Assembly (NCBI GenBank): GCA_015265235.1
Contig: JABZYJ010000002.1
Span: 1-60,885 of the forward strand
Length of the DNA stretch: 60,885 nt
From: Selenomonas sp.
GTDB lineage: Bacteria; Bacillota; Negativicutes; Selenomonadales; Selenomonadaceae
Reading direction: 5' to 3'
Shown piece after piece: positions 35,276-43,570 of this stretch (position 1 is the stretch's first letter; every line of letters starts with the position of its first letter). The translations under genes were made by a program, and so were the position numbers. The notes under the pieces were generated by a model. That model was not told where the DNA came from. It searched no databases and saw only the letters and a list, made by a program, of their open reading frames with translations.

Positions 35276-35949
35276 TTTGGTGCCTCCAGCTTATATCCGA
35301 CACCACGTATCGTTTTGATGGATGCCCCCTCTCCCGCTGCGTCTAACTTCTTTCGCAGCATTTTCATATAGGAGTCGATGTTATTCGAGCTGACGTCTGC
35401 CTCCAAACCCCAGATCCGATCGAGGATGATATCGCGCGGAACCACGATTCCGATATTCTGTGCTAGGAGATCAAACAGCTGAAATTCCCGCGGAGAGAGT
35501 TGAATGATCTTTCCATTCTTTTCGAGAATATTTGCCGTACGATTCAGCTTAAAACCGCCGATTTCATCAACCTCATGCTGTATACGCTGCGTTGACCGCC
35601 TGCCAAGTGCGCGCAGACGAGCCAAAAGCTCAGAAAACTCGAACGGCTTTACGAGATAATCATCCGCACCGGCATCAAGTCCCTTCACACGATCCTCCAC
35701 AGAGTCCCGCGCGGTCAGCATGAGAATGGCACGATCATAGCCGTTTCGGCGCAGGCGTGCACAGGCATCGACTCCTGACTCGCCCGGCATCATCCAGTCC
35801 AAGATCAGGATATCGTACTCTGTGTAGGTTGCATACGCATAAATATCACTGCCGTCTGTCACCCACTCAACACTAATGTCGTTTTGTTCAAGCATATATT
35901 GGATGAGCTTGCCGAGGCGCAGATCATCTTCTGCCAAAAGCACGCGCAT
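35272..35949 (-). CDS. OmpR/PhoB-family response regulator
   Basis: The 225-residue regulator has a receiver domain with LLAEDD acidic pocket, phospho-acceptor Asp in DILILDWMMPG (near residue 51), Thr in LMLTARD and Lys in LVKPFEF, then a winged-helix DNA-binding domain (LSPREFQLFDLLAQN to IKTIRGVGYKLE). It is the first gene of a four-gene overlapping set (regulator, kinase, ecfA1, ecfA2). GGGAG precedes the ATG by eight bases. A TATAAT-like box on the minus strand at 35984-35979 may be its promoter, but I see no -35 box. Confidence 0.92.
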   Translation of the reverse strand: MRVLLAEDDLRLGKLIQYMLEQNDISVEWVTDGSDIYAYATYTEYDILILDWMMPGESGVDACARLRRNGYDRAILMLTARDSVEDRVKGLDAGADDYLVKPFEFSELLARLRALGRRSTQRIQHEVDEIGGFKLNRTANILEKNGKIIQLSPREFQLFDLLAQNIGIVVPRDIILDRIWGLEADVSSNNIDSYMKMLRKKLDAAGEGASIKTIRGVGYKLEAPN

Positions 35950-36017
35950 AATACCATCTCCCTGCTATATCGAATAGAATTATAGATAAGAGGAGTGAAA
36001 GATAGCTGAAAAAAGTG

Positions 36018-37211
36018 CTAACGCATCGCTACGTGCGCTGATGCAATCATGCGATAAAAGACAATCATCCCAAGCCCGTAGCAAGTCAGCATAATGGCCC
36101 CCATGGGAATGGCAGTATGATCACCTGCGATGCCTACTACAGGCATCATGCAGGCTCCCAGCAGCATCGAGAAGCATCCAATCAATGCAGAAGCACTGCC
36201 CGCATTTTTCCCCTGTCGTGAAAGCGCGAGGGAAAAGCTCGCTGCACCCATCACCGAGAGGGGGATGATGGTAATAAAGAGTAGCATAAAGATCACAGGA
36301 AGCGGTGCAGAGACAAAAAACCCAATCAGAAGCAAGCTGCTCCCGATCAGTGGAACAAGTACGGCATATTTCAACATAACGATATCCGGCACACGTCCGG
36401 CCAAGCGAGCCGGTAAAATACCGGCGAAGAGAAGCCCACCTCCAATCACGGCAAAAATCACACTAAATCCCTGTGGAGAGACACCATAGATATTCTGAAA
36501 GACGAATGAAGAGCCGGAGAGGTAGGAAAAGAAGGCACCAAACACGAAGCACTGCAGCAGACAATGTCCGAGAAAATAACGATCATGTAAAAGGAGGGGG
36601 AATTTCTTCAGAGAATCCATCATGTTCTTGCTGCGCTGTTCCTTGGGGAGCGTCTCTTGATAAGCGAGAGTGGCACCGGCCAATACTACGCCGATGAGTG
36701 TCAATAAAACGAAAGTGGCGCGCCAATTCGCAAAAAGAAGAATCTGTCCGCCGATCACGGGCGCAATAATGGGAGCAAATCCGTTGACCATCATGAGTAC
36801 AGAAAAGAACCGTGTGAGCTCTGAGCCTTCGCAAACATCACGTGCGATTGCGCGTGAAATAACAATTCCGCTCGCCCCGGCGAAACCGGCAAAGAAGCGA
36901 AAGAAGAGGAAAAGATATATATTCTGCGCGAGTACGCAGCCGAGCGTTGCACCGACAAAGACAAGCATTCCGATCAGAAGAGGCTTGCGGCGTCCCAAGA
37001 GATCACTCAATGGACCGGCAAGAATCTGTCCAAGTGCCATGCCCAGCGTTGTCATAGTAAGCGTCATCTGTACCAATGATGTTGGGACAGAAAAGGCTTC
37101 CTGCACCTCAGGCAGTGCCGGGAGATACATATCCGTTGAGAGCGGTGCAATTGCCGTCATAACACCAAGGAATATGGTCAGCCAAAGCCGCGTATGCGCA
37201 TTCATCTCCAT
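36018..37211 (-). CDS. Bcr/CflA-type MFS drug exporter
   Basis: A 397-residue, 12-span major facilitator of the DHA1 Bcr/CflA group, which pumps drugs and small molecules out with protons. The N-terminus reads TAIAPLSTDMYLPALP, typical for Bcr. The loop 2-3 motif is GPLSDLLGRRKPLL. Substrates cannot be named. Start ATG at 37211 has GGGAG eight bases upstream. It follows the thrE gene by 38 bases and is probably co-transcribed. No repressor gene is adjacent. Confidence 0.88.
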   Translation of the reverse strand: MEMNAHTRLWLTIFLGVMTAIAPLSTDMYLPALPEVQEAFSVPTSLVQMTLTMTTLGMALGQILAGPLSDLLGRRKPLLIGMLVFVGATLGCVLAQNIYLFLFFRFFAGFAGASGIVISRAIARDVCEGSELTRFFSVLMMVNGFAPIIAPVIGGQILLFANWRATFVLLTLIGVVLAGATLAYQETLPKEQRSKNMMDSLKKFPLLLHDRYFLGHCLLQCFVFGAFFSYLSGSSFVFQNIYGVSPQGFSVIFAVIGGGLLFAGILPARLAGRVPDIVMLKYAVLVPLIGSSLLLIGFFVSAPLPVIFMLLFITIIPLSVMGAASFSLALSRQGKNAGSASALIGCFSMLLGACMMPVVGIAGDHTAIPMGAIMLTCYGLGMIVFYRMIASAHVAMR

Positions 37212-37249
37212 TATATTTCTCCCTTATCCTCGTTCACTGCATAATTGTT

Positions 37250-38506
37250 TTAAGCAGCATTTGCAGCAGATGATTTCTTTCCCCGGCGCATTAGCCATGC
37301 CTTTATCGTTTCCCATATTGCAGTTGCGATGACGATTCCCGCTGCGATTGATGCTGCATAGAGAAAGGTCTTTATTCCCTGTGTGCCAAATTTATCCCAG
37401 TCAGCAGCAACCGCATAGAACATTGTTCGGTAGAGCGAACCACCGGGGACCATGGCAATAACACCGATGATCAAAAAAATTGTTGCGGGGCATTTATAAA
37501 AACGTGCCAGAACTTCTGCGGCAAGTGTCGCAAATACAGCCCCAGCAAAGTATCCGGCATACTCATTCCAATCGAGTGCTATAAACAGGATGGTGAATCC
37601 CCAGGCAATCATACAGACCACAGCTCCTACACAGGCATCCTTGATATGCCCATGCCAGAGCAAATGAAAAAAGAATCCACCAATAAGAGACGTGAGGAGG
37701 TAGACCCACCACGTTGTTTGAAAAGCGATGATGGTTCCTGATGAACTAAACGCAAAGCCGGTAGCGATCAGCAAGCTCAGAATAAATGCCTCTGCACTCT
37801 TGAGCAGCCCTGAAATCGTTTCCTGACTGAACATATCGCGTATTGAGTTCATGAGGGCAAGCCCTGGGATCACCGGCATAATGTTGCCCATATTTATCGC
37901 TGCCGGATGAATATCCATCCCCATCCACATGAATGAGTTGGCAAAAACACCACCGATAAAACTAAGTAAAACGAGGGCACAGTATGGATTTAGTTTCGTT
38001 CTGCCAAGCAAATATTGAATGAGTCGAAGAAAAACACCAACGATCCCGGCACATATGGCGTCTTCTAAACGACCGCCGAAAAAAGCAGCAAAACTGCCGG
38101 CGATAATGGCCCAATAAAACACAGATGCTTTGAGTGAAATCACATCCATCGCATCGATCTCGCGGATACGCGCCTTTATTTCGTCAGAAGTGAGGGGATG
38201 TGCACAAATTTCTCGTGAGAGCTGGTTCAACGCGATCAATCGCTGAAAATCGAAATTCTGCCCAGGAACACGACGCATCTGTGAAATGACGCCGATGTCC
38301 TCCCCGCGTATCGTCACAACAATACTGGAGGTAATGACCATGACATCCACATGGCGAACCCCATAGGCGCGGCATATAAAGTTGATCGTCCGCTCTACAC
38401 GGCTTACCTCCGCACCAGTTACGAGCATGCGCTGCCCAATGTCGATGGCACGTTCCAGAATCTTGTTGATGTTCATTCGTGCTGTTTCGTTTATCATAAT
38501 GAACAT
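37250..38506 (-). CDS. ThrE-family threonine/serine exporter
   Basis: The 418-residue protein combines ThrE N-terminal (DUF1212) and ThrE2 (DUF3815) parts in one chain, as in Corynebacterium ThrE. The N-terminal soluble part has LVTGAEVSRVERTINFICRA, followed by about ten hydrophobic spans. The start is unresolved: ATGs at 38506, 38497 and 38476 are in frame and none has a ribosome site. A promoter predicted at 38508-38536 would start RNA near 38501, which favours 38497 or 38476. The last (MNINKILERAID) fits the family start best. Confidence 0.85.
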   Translation of the reverse strand: MFIMINETARMNINKILERAIDIGQRMLVTGAEVSRVERTINFICRAYGVRHVDVMVITSSIVVTIRGEDIGVISQMRRVPGQNFDFQRLIALNQLSREICAHPLTSDEIKARIREIDAMDVISLKASVFYWAIIAGSFAAFFGGRLEDAICAGIVGVFLRLIQYLLGRTKLNPYCALVLLSFIGGVFANSFMWMGMDIHPAAINMGNIMPVIPGLALMNSIRDMFSQETISGLLKSAEAFILSLLIATGFAFSSSGTIIAFQTTWWVYLLTSLIGGFFFHLLWHGHIKDACVGAVVCMIAWGFTILFIALDWNEYAGYFAGAVFATLAAEVLARFYKCPATIFLIIGVIAMVPGGSLYRTMFYAVAADWDKFGTQGIKTFLYAASIAAGIVIATAIWETIKAWLMRRGKKSSAANAA

Positions 38507-38507
38507 A

Positions 38508-38536
38508 GTTATAACATGTCTTTACTGCCATGTCAC
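38508..38536 (-). promoter_or_regulatory. possible promoter of thrE
   Basis: Minus strand: GTGACA (38536-38531), 17 bases, TATAAC (38513-38508), with TGT before the -10. It would begin transcription within the first codons of the longest thrE frame. Confidence 0.5.
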
Positions 38537-38548
38537 GCTTTTTCAGAG

Positions 38549-38580
38549 AAAAACAGCAGAACCGTTTTCACAGTCCTGCT
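38549..38580 (-). terminator. intrinsic terminator of glmS
   Basis: Minus strand: AGCAGGAC (38580-38573) pairs with GTTCTGCT (38562-38555) with one G-U pair, followed by GTTTTT. It lies 20 bases after the glmS stop. Confidence 0.78.
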
Positions 38581-38599
38581 GCTCATCCCATGTGTGATA

Positions 38600-40429
38600 T
38601 TATTCTACGGTAACAGACTTTGCGAGATTTCGCGGCTTATCCACATCGCAGCCGCGCGTAATCGCTGCATAGTATGCAAGCAACTGAAGCGGGATAACGG
38701 AGAGAATCGGCATAATGAACTCATCGGATGCCGGTACGTGCATCACATGATCCACGTACTTTTTCAATTCGGTATCCCCTTCGGCAGCAATACCGATAAC
38801 AACGGCATCACGCGCCTTGACTTCCTTGATATTGGAAAGGGTTTTCTCGTAAACATTCCGCTGGGTTGCCAGTGCGATGACCGGAACGCCTTCTACGATC
38901 AGAGCAAGCGTACCATGCTTCAACTCGCCCGCAGCGTAGGCTTCTGCGTGGATGTACGAAATCTCCTTGAGCTTGAGTGCTCCCTCGAGGGATACGGAAT
39001 AGTCAAGACCGCGGCCGATGTAGAAAACATCCTCATTGAACCCGTACTGCTTGGCAAATGTCTTGATGGGATCAACGTCAGACAAGATCTCCGAAATCTG
39101 CGAGGGAATCTCCTGCAGATGCTCTACCAATTCCGCCGTGCGCTTTGGCGCAATCATTCCCTTGATCTCCGCCATATACAGTGCAAGCATGAAGAAAAGG
39201 ACGAGCTGTGTTGTGTATGCTTTCGTCGATGCAACGGCAATCTCAGGTCCTGCCCATGTGTAAACGACCTGATCTGCCTCGCGTGCGATGGAGGACCCGA
39301 CCACGTTCGTAATTGCAAGTGTCTTTGCTCCACGACGCTTGGACTCCTTGAGTGCCGCAAGGGTGTCACTGGTCTCACCGGACTGCGATACAACGATCAG
39401 CAGCGTCTTGTCATCGACGATCGGGTCACGATAACGGAACTCAGATGCGACATCCACTTCGACAATGACGCGCGCCATTTTCTCAATATAGTACTTCCCA
39501 ACGAGTCCTGCATGATATGCCGTACCACAGGCGACAATATAGATCTTGTTGAAGGAATTGAGATACTCGGGGGTCCAAGAGAGTTCTTCAAAAGAAATAC
39601 TCTTCTTGTCACTCGTAATACGCTGGCTCATCGTGTCACGAACGGCTTTCGGCTGTTCATGAATTTCCTTGAGCATGAAATGCTCATAGCCGCCCTTTTC
39701 TGCTGCCTCAGCATTCCATGTGACTTCAAATACCTTCTTGGCAACGGGCTCGCCCTTGCGGTCAGTGATCTCGACACTGTCCTTGCGTACAATGGCAAGT
39801 TCGCCGTCCCCCATGATGTAGGTGCGGCGTGTACGGGAGATAATCGCGGGGATATCCGAGGCGATATAGTTCTCCCCTTCGCCGAGGCCAATGATCAGCG
39901 GGTTGTCCTGCTTTGTGCAGACAAGCATATCCGGGTGTTTACGGCTCATAAATGCCAGAGCATAAGACCCTTCGATACGACGCAGAACCTCGCGAACAGC
40001 TGCAACGAAATCGCCCTGATATACGTCCTCCAGAAGATGAACAACTACTTCTGTATCCGTTTCGGACTTAAATACATGACCTTTTTCGATGAGCTCTTCC
40101 TTCAGTGAAAGATAATTTTCGATAATGCCGTTATGGACAATGGCAAAATCGTTGTGACAATCCACATGGGGATGTGCGTTCACATCCGACGGACGACCGT
40201 GCGTCGCCCAACGTGTATGACCGATACCGATGTTGCCAACGGGGACATTTCCCTTGATCTTGTCACGAAGTGCGGACAGGCGTCCAACGCTCTTCTCGAC
40301 ACGAATGCTTCCGTTGTCGTAAACAGCGATTCCGGCTGAGTCATAACCGCGATACTCCAGTTTGGACAGACCATCCAGCAGGAACTCTGCTGCCTGACGA
40401 TCACCGACATAACCAACAATTCCACACAT
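38600..40429 (-). CDS. glmS: glutamine-fructose-6-phosphate aminotransferase (isomerising)
   Basis: The enzyme makes glucosamine-6-phosphate from fructose-6-phosphate and glutamine, the first step to UDP-GlcNAc for peptidoglycan and lipid A. The 609-residue protein has the N-terminal glutaminase with nucleophile Cys2 in CGIVGYVG, LEYRGYDSAGIA and HTRWATHG. Two SIS sugar-isomerase domains follow (SQSGETSDTLAAL near residue 350), and it ends in AKSVTVE. AGGAGG at 40442-40437 lies seven bases before the ATG. Expression is controlled by the ribozyme in its leader. Confidence 0.97.
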   Translation of the reverse strand: MCGIVGYVGDRQAAEFLLDGLSKLEYRGYDSAGIAVYDNGSIRVEKSVGRLSALRDKIKGNVPVGNIGIGHTRWATHGRPSDVNAHPHVDCHNDFAIVHNGIIENYLSLKEELIEKGHVFKSETDTEVVVHLLEDVYQGDFVAAVREVLRRIEGSYALAFMSRKHPDMLVCTKQDNPLIIGLGEGENYIASDIPAIISRTRRTYIMGDGELAIVRKDSVEITDRKGEPVAKKVFEVTWNAEAAEKGGYEHFMLKEIHEQPKAVRDTMSQRITSDKKSISFEELSWTPEYLNSFNKIYIVACGTAYHAGLVGKYYIEKMARVIVEVDVASEFRYRDPIVDDKTLLIVVSQSGETSDTLAALKESKRRGAKTLAITNVVGSSIAREADQVVYTWAGPEIAVASTKAYTTQLVLFFMLALYMAEIKGMIAPKRTAELVEHLQEIPSQISEILSDVDPIKTFAKQYGFNEDVFYIGRGLDYSVSLEGALKLKEISYIHAEAYAAGELKHGTLALIVEGVPVIALATQRNVYEKTLSNIKEVKARDAVVIGIAAEGDTELKKYVDHVMHVPASDEFIMPILSVIPLQLLAYYAAITRGCDVDKPRNLAKSVTVE

Positions 40430-40449
40430 AAAAATACCTCCTGATCGAG

Positions 40450-40612
40450 TAAAACATCGCTCAGGGATTTCACTCTGACTGCAGCTTTGTCCACGCGGTC
40501 ACCCGCATGATTTGACCACAGCCTATCGGCAGAGTATGCCGGAAGGCATCCGCTGACGGCTCGACAACCTTCTCCTCGTCCTCTGAGAAAACACCTTCCC
40601 AGAGCCAGCGCT
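40450..40612 (-). ncRNA. glmS ribozyme: glmS glucosamine-6-phosphate-responsive self-cleaving ribozyme
   Basis: On the minus strand the glmS leader contains the conserved ribozyme core. The cleavage site is A|GCGC (A at 40612, G at 40611). GAGGACGAGGAGAAGG and TTGTCGA follow (40583-40561), then GCGGATGCCTTCCGGC (40553-40538) and a GGGTGACCGCG...GGACAAAG 3' pseudoknot/P4 region. With glucosamine-6-phosphate bound, this element cuts its own mRNA, and the downstream fragment, with its new 5'-hydroxyl, is degraded. The match is to the known family by motif and position directly ahead of glmS; the exact 3' boundary is approximate. Confidence 0.95.
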
Positions 40613-40641
40613 AAGATTAATTCTTTTTTATAAATGAAATC

Positions 40642-40667
40642 CCCCATGCATCAGATGATGCATGGGG
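40642..40667 (-). other. 11-bp hairpin at the 5' edge of the glmS transcript
   Basis: CCCCATGCATC (40642-40652) pairs with GATGCATGGGG (40657-40667). On the minus strand it is followed by GGATTTCATTTAT, a weak U-tract. It could end the radical SAM operon, but the predicted glmS start falls inside it, so it could also cap the glmS leader. Confidence 0.6.
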
Positions 40668-40669
40668 AC

Positions 40670-40698
40670 ATTCTATCCGATATAGCGCAATAAGTCAA
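40670..40698 (-). promoter_or_regulatory. promoter of glmS
   Basis: Minus strand: TTGACT (40698-40693), 17 bases, TAGAAT (40675-40670). Predicted start is near 40663, about 50 bases before the ribozyme cleavage site. Together with the hairpin and ribozyme it accounts for the 305-base gap between glmS and the next gene. Confidence 0.7.
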
Positions 40699-40734
40699 TC
40701 GTTCACTTCTGCGAGCAGAAAAAATACTTTTGAT

Positions 40735-42018
40735 TCATGGCATTTTGGCAACATAGTGACTGAAACTCCCGATGACGAGCTGCGGAAATTCTTCATGAAG
40801 AAGATGCATAAAATTTTTCGTCCCAACGGGCATCCCCTCCGCCTCCGGCATGACTTGCAGAAATTGTGTTGGATCAATATTGAGATTTCTCATCTGAATC
40901 ATCTGAACCGGAAGCTCGCGGAAAAATTGCTGCCAAGCATGGAGTTCCTCGGGGCGATCGGTAAATCCTGGAAAATGCAGCAAGTTGATGGAGACATATA
41001 CTTGGTGCTTCAATGCATAATGGATGGACTCCTTAACAGAGTCAAGCTGATAGCTTGCGCGATAATATGCATTATAGCTTTCAGGCCGTGCGCTAATCAT
41101 GGATACACGCAAAGAATCAAGCCCTGCATCGACAATTTTTCTCATGCCTTCCGGATATCCAGCGTTGGAGTTCATATTGATTTGACCGCGCGTGGTAACG
41201 CTGCGTATTTTACGGATTCCATCAGAAATCCGATCCGCGGCAAGCGACGGTTCACCTTCACAGCCCTGTCCAAAGCTGATGATTCCATCCGGGGCGAGCG
41301 AGAGATGATAGATGCCGACCTCAGCGATTTCATCTGCTGTCGGTGCGAATGTAATTCGTTCTTGCGGAGACGGACAGCATTCTGAACTCTGTAGGGAGAT
41401 GCAGCCGAGACAGTTGGCATTACAGACGGGTGATGTCGGCACACCGCATTCCCAGCGCCGGTAGAACAGGTTCTGTGCCGTGAGGCAATGATAGTTCAGC
41501 GAGCAGTTCCCCACCTGCTCTACGATGCGGTTATGGGGGAGCTCTTTCATCGTGCGGCGCACCAGCTTCTTGAGTCCAGTACCATTATAGTTGGATGGAT
41601 CCCATTTGTCATTTTCGTCCGTATATACGGCAGCCACCCACAGCTGTCCACGATAGGACAATACGGCAGTATAGCCATATAATGGGAGTAGAGATGCATC
41701 ATCTGTGCGATGGAAAGCAGGAAGATGGGTTCGCGTATAGCCCTGTGGAAGAATGGCGGCTACGGCAGTGCCATTGATCTCTTCCTCACATCTATCCATA
41801 CGCAGGCCCACTGCCTTATGCGAAGGCATAAACATAAGATCCGCACTGTCAGGAAGTGGAATGAGTTCATCGGGATGAAGTGAAACATTTAATGTGCCAA
41901 CTCGACCTAACCCCTGCAAATTCGCTGCCTCACAAATGTTGCCGTGATGGTCGGCATAGACTGCGGTAATCCTATCTTTCTTCTCGTGCAGAAGTGTCGT
42001 CGTTCTCGTTCGTTTCAT
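40735..42018 (-). CDS. uncharacterised radical SAM protein
   Basis: The 427-residue protein has a radical SAM cluster motif CNANCLGC (CxxxCxxC, near residue 200). Further cysteines lie before it (NCSLNYHC; RRWECG) and after it (SSECCPS), which may hold an auxiliary cluster. SFGQGCEGEPSLAADRI (near 252) looks like the SAM-binding GGE-type strand. The first 190 residues form a domain that I do not recognise; it is not HemN, BioB, MiaB or a pyruvate formate-lyase activase. It overlaps pth by 47 bases, downstream of uppP and pth and upstream of glmS. The reaction is unknown. The context of wall-lipid recycling and translation does not fix a function. Confidence 0.8.
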   Translation of the reverse strand: MKRTRTTTLLHEKKDRITAVYADHHGNICEAANLQGLGRVGTLNVSLHPDELIPLPDSADLMFMPSHKAVGLRMDRCEEEINGTAVAAILPQGYTRTHLPAFHRTDDASLLPLYGYTAVLSYRGQLWVAAVYTDENDKWDPSNYNGTGLKKLVRRTMKELPHNRIVEQVGNCSLNYHCLTAQNLFYRRWECGVPTSPVCNANCLGCISLQSSECCPSPQERITFAPTADEIAEVGIYHLSLAPDGIISFGQGCEGEPSLAADRISDGIRKIRSVTTRGQINMNSNAGYPEGMRKIVDAGLDSLRVSMISARPESYNAYYRASYQLDSVKESIHYALKHQVYVSINLLHFPGFTDRPEELHAWQQFFRELPVQMIQMRNLNIDPTQFLQVMPEAEGMPVGTKNFMHLLHEEFPQLVIGSFSHYVAKMP

Positions 42019-42610
42019 GATTGCCCTCTTGATGCTTTTCCTTCTTTCGATGTGGATTATAGCGGTTCATTGCAAAATCTGTCCCATCCGTTACGATACA
42101 CGTCACTGCGGGCAAAAGATATGCTATCGCCTCGCAAATCTTTGGCAGATCCTCCGGTGCAAATGGAGCAAGAACGTGGTTGATGACGGTCCATCCGGCT
42201 GGCGGACGCCCGATACCAATACGAACACGAGTAAATTCCTCGCTGCCGACATGGGAAAGGATGGATTTGATCCCGTTATGGCCGCCTGAGCTCCCTTGCT
42301 TTCGAATGCGTACCGTCCCGACAGGAATATCCATATCATCGTGGACAACGATCAAATCTCCACTGTTCAGTTTGTAGTAGGAAAGCATGGGCCCGATCGC
42401 TTCCCCGCTGTTATTCATATAAGTCAATGGTTTGACAAGGAAAATTTTTTCTCCGCCGATACGTGCTTCTGCAACAGATGAAGAGAAATCCTCTTTCCAT
42501 GCAGAGGCGTTTAGATGCTCTGCCAGCGCATCGATCAGCATGAAGCCGACATTGTGCTTGGTATTGGCATACTCTGCTCCGGGATTCCCAAGCCCCGCAA
42601 TAAGTTTCAT
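41972..42610 (-). CDS. pth: peptidyl-tRNA hydrolase
   Basis: Pth frees tRNA from dropped-off peptidyl-tRNA. The 212-residue protein has GLGNPGAEYANTKHNVGF with the catalytic His near residue 20, LTYMNNSGEAIG, and HDDMDIPVGTVRIR. The core ends near residue 187; the last 25 residues (hydrophilic, from HRKKEKHQ to the end) exceed the usual length and are encoded where the radical SAM gene already begins. It lies three bases after uppP. The overlap of 47 bases suggests either a lost stop or coupled translation. Confidence 0.94.
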   Translation of the reverse strand: MKLIAGLGNPGAEYANTKHNVGFMLIDALAEHLNASAWKEDFSSSVAEARIGGEKIFLVKPLTYMNNSGEAIGPMLSYYKLNSGDLIVVHDDMDIPVGTVRIRKQGSSGGHNGIKSILSHVGSEEFTRVRIGIGRPPAGWTVINHVLAPFAPEDLPKICEAIAYLLPAVTCIVTDGTDFAMNRYNPHRKKEKHQEGNHETNENDDTSAREER

Positions 42611-42613
42611 TCA

Positions 42614-43459
42614 CTACTCCTTCGTCGGATCACCAACCATAAAGAGATAGGCAAGTACTAAGATGCCAAGAGCAATACGATACCAGCCGAATGCGGTAAA
42701 GTCGTTGCGCTTTATGTATCGTAAGAGGAACTGAATCGAGAGAATCGACACGACGAATGCAGTGACCATGCCAACGGCGAGAATAAGCAGCTCTGCTCCC
42801 GTGTAGTGCCAGCCAAATTTGACAAGTTTCAGAAAGGATGCGCCAAACATGACAGGAATGGCGAGAAAGAAGGTGAATTCCGTTGCGACATAGCGGCTTG
42901 CTCCAAAGATAATGCCGCCAAGGATTGTTGCCCCGGAACGGCTCGTCCCCGGAACGAGCGAAAGCACCTGAAAGACGCCAATGATGAATGCTGTACGATA
43001 GTCCAGCGCAGCAAGGCTCTCGACACGCGGCGTCCGACGTTTATTCCAGCGCTCTACGACAATAAAAAGAATACCGTATAGTATCAGCATGGAAGCGACA
43101 ACAGGCGCGTTCATGAAATGTTCTTCCATATATTTGTTGAACGCGAGCCCGATCACCGCAGCAGGAAGACAGGCAACGATGACCTTCCCCCATAGATCCA
43201 ATGTCTCACGGCGCTCTGCCCTAGACTTACTTCCAAGGAACGGATTCAGCTTCTTTGCATTCAGCACCACAACAGCAAGAATGGCACCGAGCTGGATGAC
43301 AACCAAAAACATATCCATAAAGGCAGTTGATACATTCAGTCGAATGAATTCGTCAACGAGGATCATGTGCCCTGTACTGGATACAGGAAGCCACTCGGTG
43401 AGTCCCTCAACAATTCCCAGAATAACGACCTTTAGCATCTCCGCCAATGATATTTCCAC
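42614..43459 (-). CDS. uppP: undecaprenyl-diphosphatase (BacA/UppP)
   Basis: This integral membrane phosphatase recycles the lipid carrier for peptidoglycan and other surface polymers and gives bacitracin tolerance. The 281-residue protein has about eight spans, the first signature EGLTEWLPVSSTGHMIL (catalytic Glu pair near residue 18) and the second PGTSRSGATI (Ser/Arg near 170). The start is GTG at 43459 with AGGAGG eleven bases upstream. It is the first gene of the uppP-pth-radical SAM transcript. Confidence 0.95.
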   Translation of the reverse strand: MEISLAEMLKVVILGIVEGLTEWLPVSSTGHMILVDEFIRLNVSTAFMDMFLVVIQLGAILAVVVLNAKKLNPFLGSKSRAERRETLDLWGKVIVACLPAAVIGLAFNKYMEEHFMNAPVVASMLILYGILFIVVERWNKRRTPRVESLAALDYRTAFIIGVFQVLSLVPGTSRSGATILGGIIFGASRYVATEFTFFLAIPVMFGASFLKLVKFGWHYTGAELLILAVGMVTAFVVSILSIQFLLRYIKRNDFTAFGWYRIALGILVLAYLFMVGDPTKE

Positions 43460-43530
43460 AGTATATAAATCCTCCTTCGACTATACCAGCAGAAGCATAG
43501 CACCTGTCTGGTACCACTAAAATCTCGCCC

Positions 43531-43539
43531 ATTATAGCA
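43531..43539 (-). promoter_or_regulatory. extended -10 promoter of uppP
   Basis: Minus strand TGC (43539-43537) followed by TATAAT (43536-43531), a perfect extended -10. No -35 box fits at 17 bases. The leader would be near 65 bases. Confidence 0.6.
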
Positions 43540-43570
43540 CAATTGTCGGGCTTATGCACGGTACGCATAG

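Noticed and set aside
38351..40108. 585-codon open frame on the plus strand opposite thrE and glmS
   Set aside because: It lies antisense to strongly conserved genes, has no ribosome site, and its translation shows no domain. It is a codon-bias shadow.
40180..40647. 155-codon minus-strand frame covering the glmS leader
   Set aside because: It reads through the ribozyme core and into glmS out of frame; the RNA element explains the conservation.
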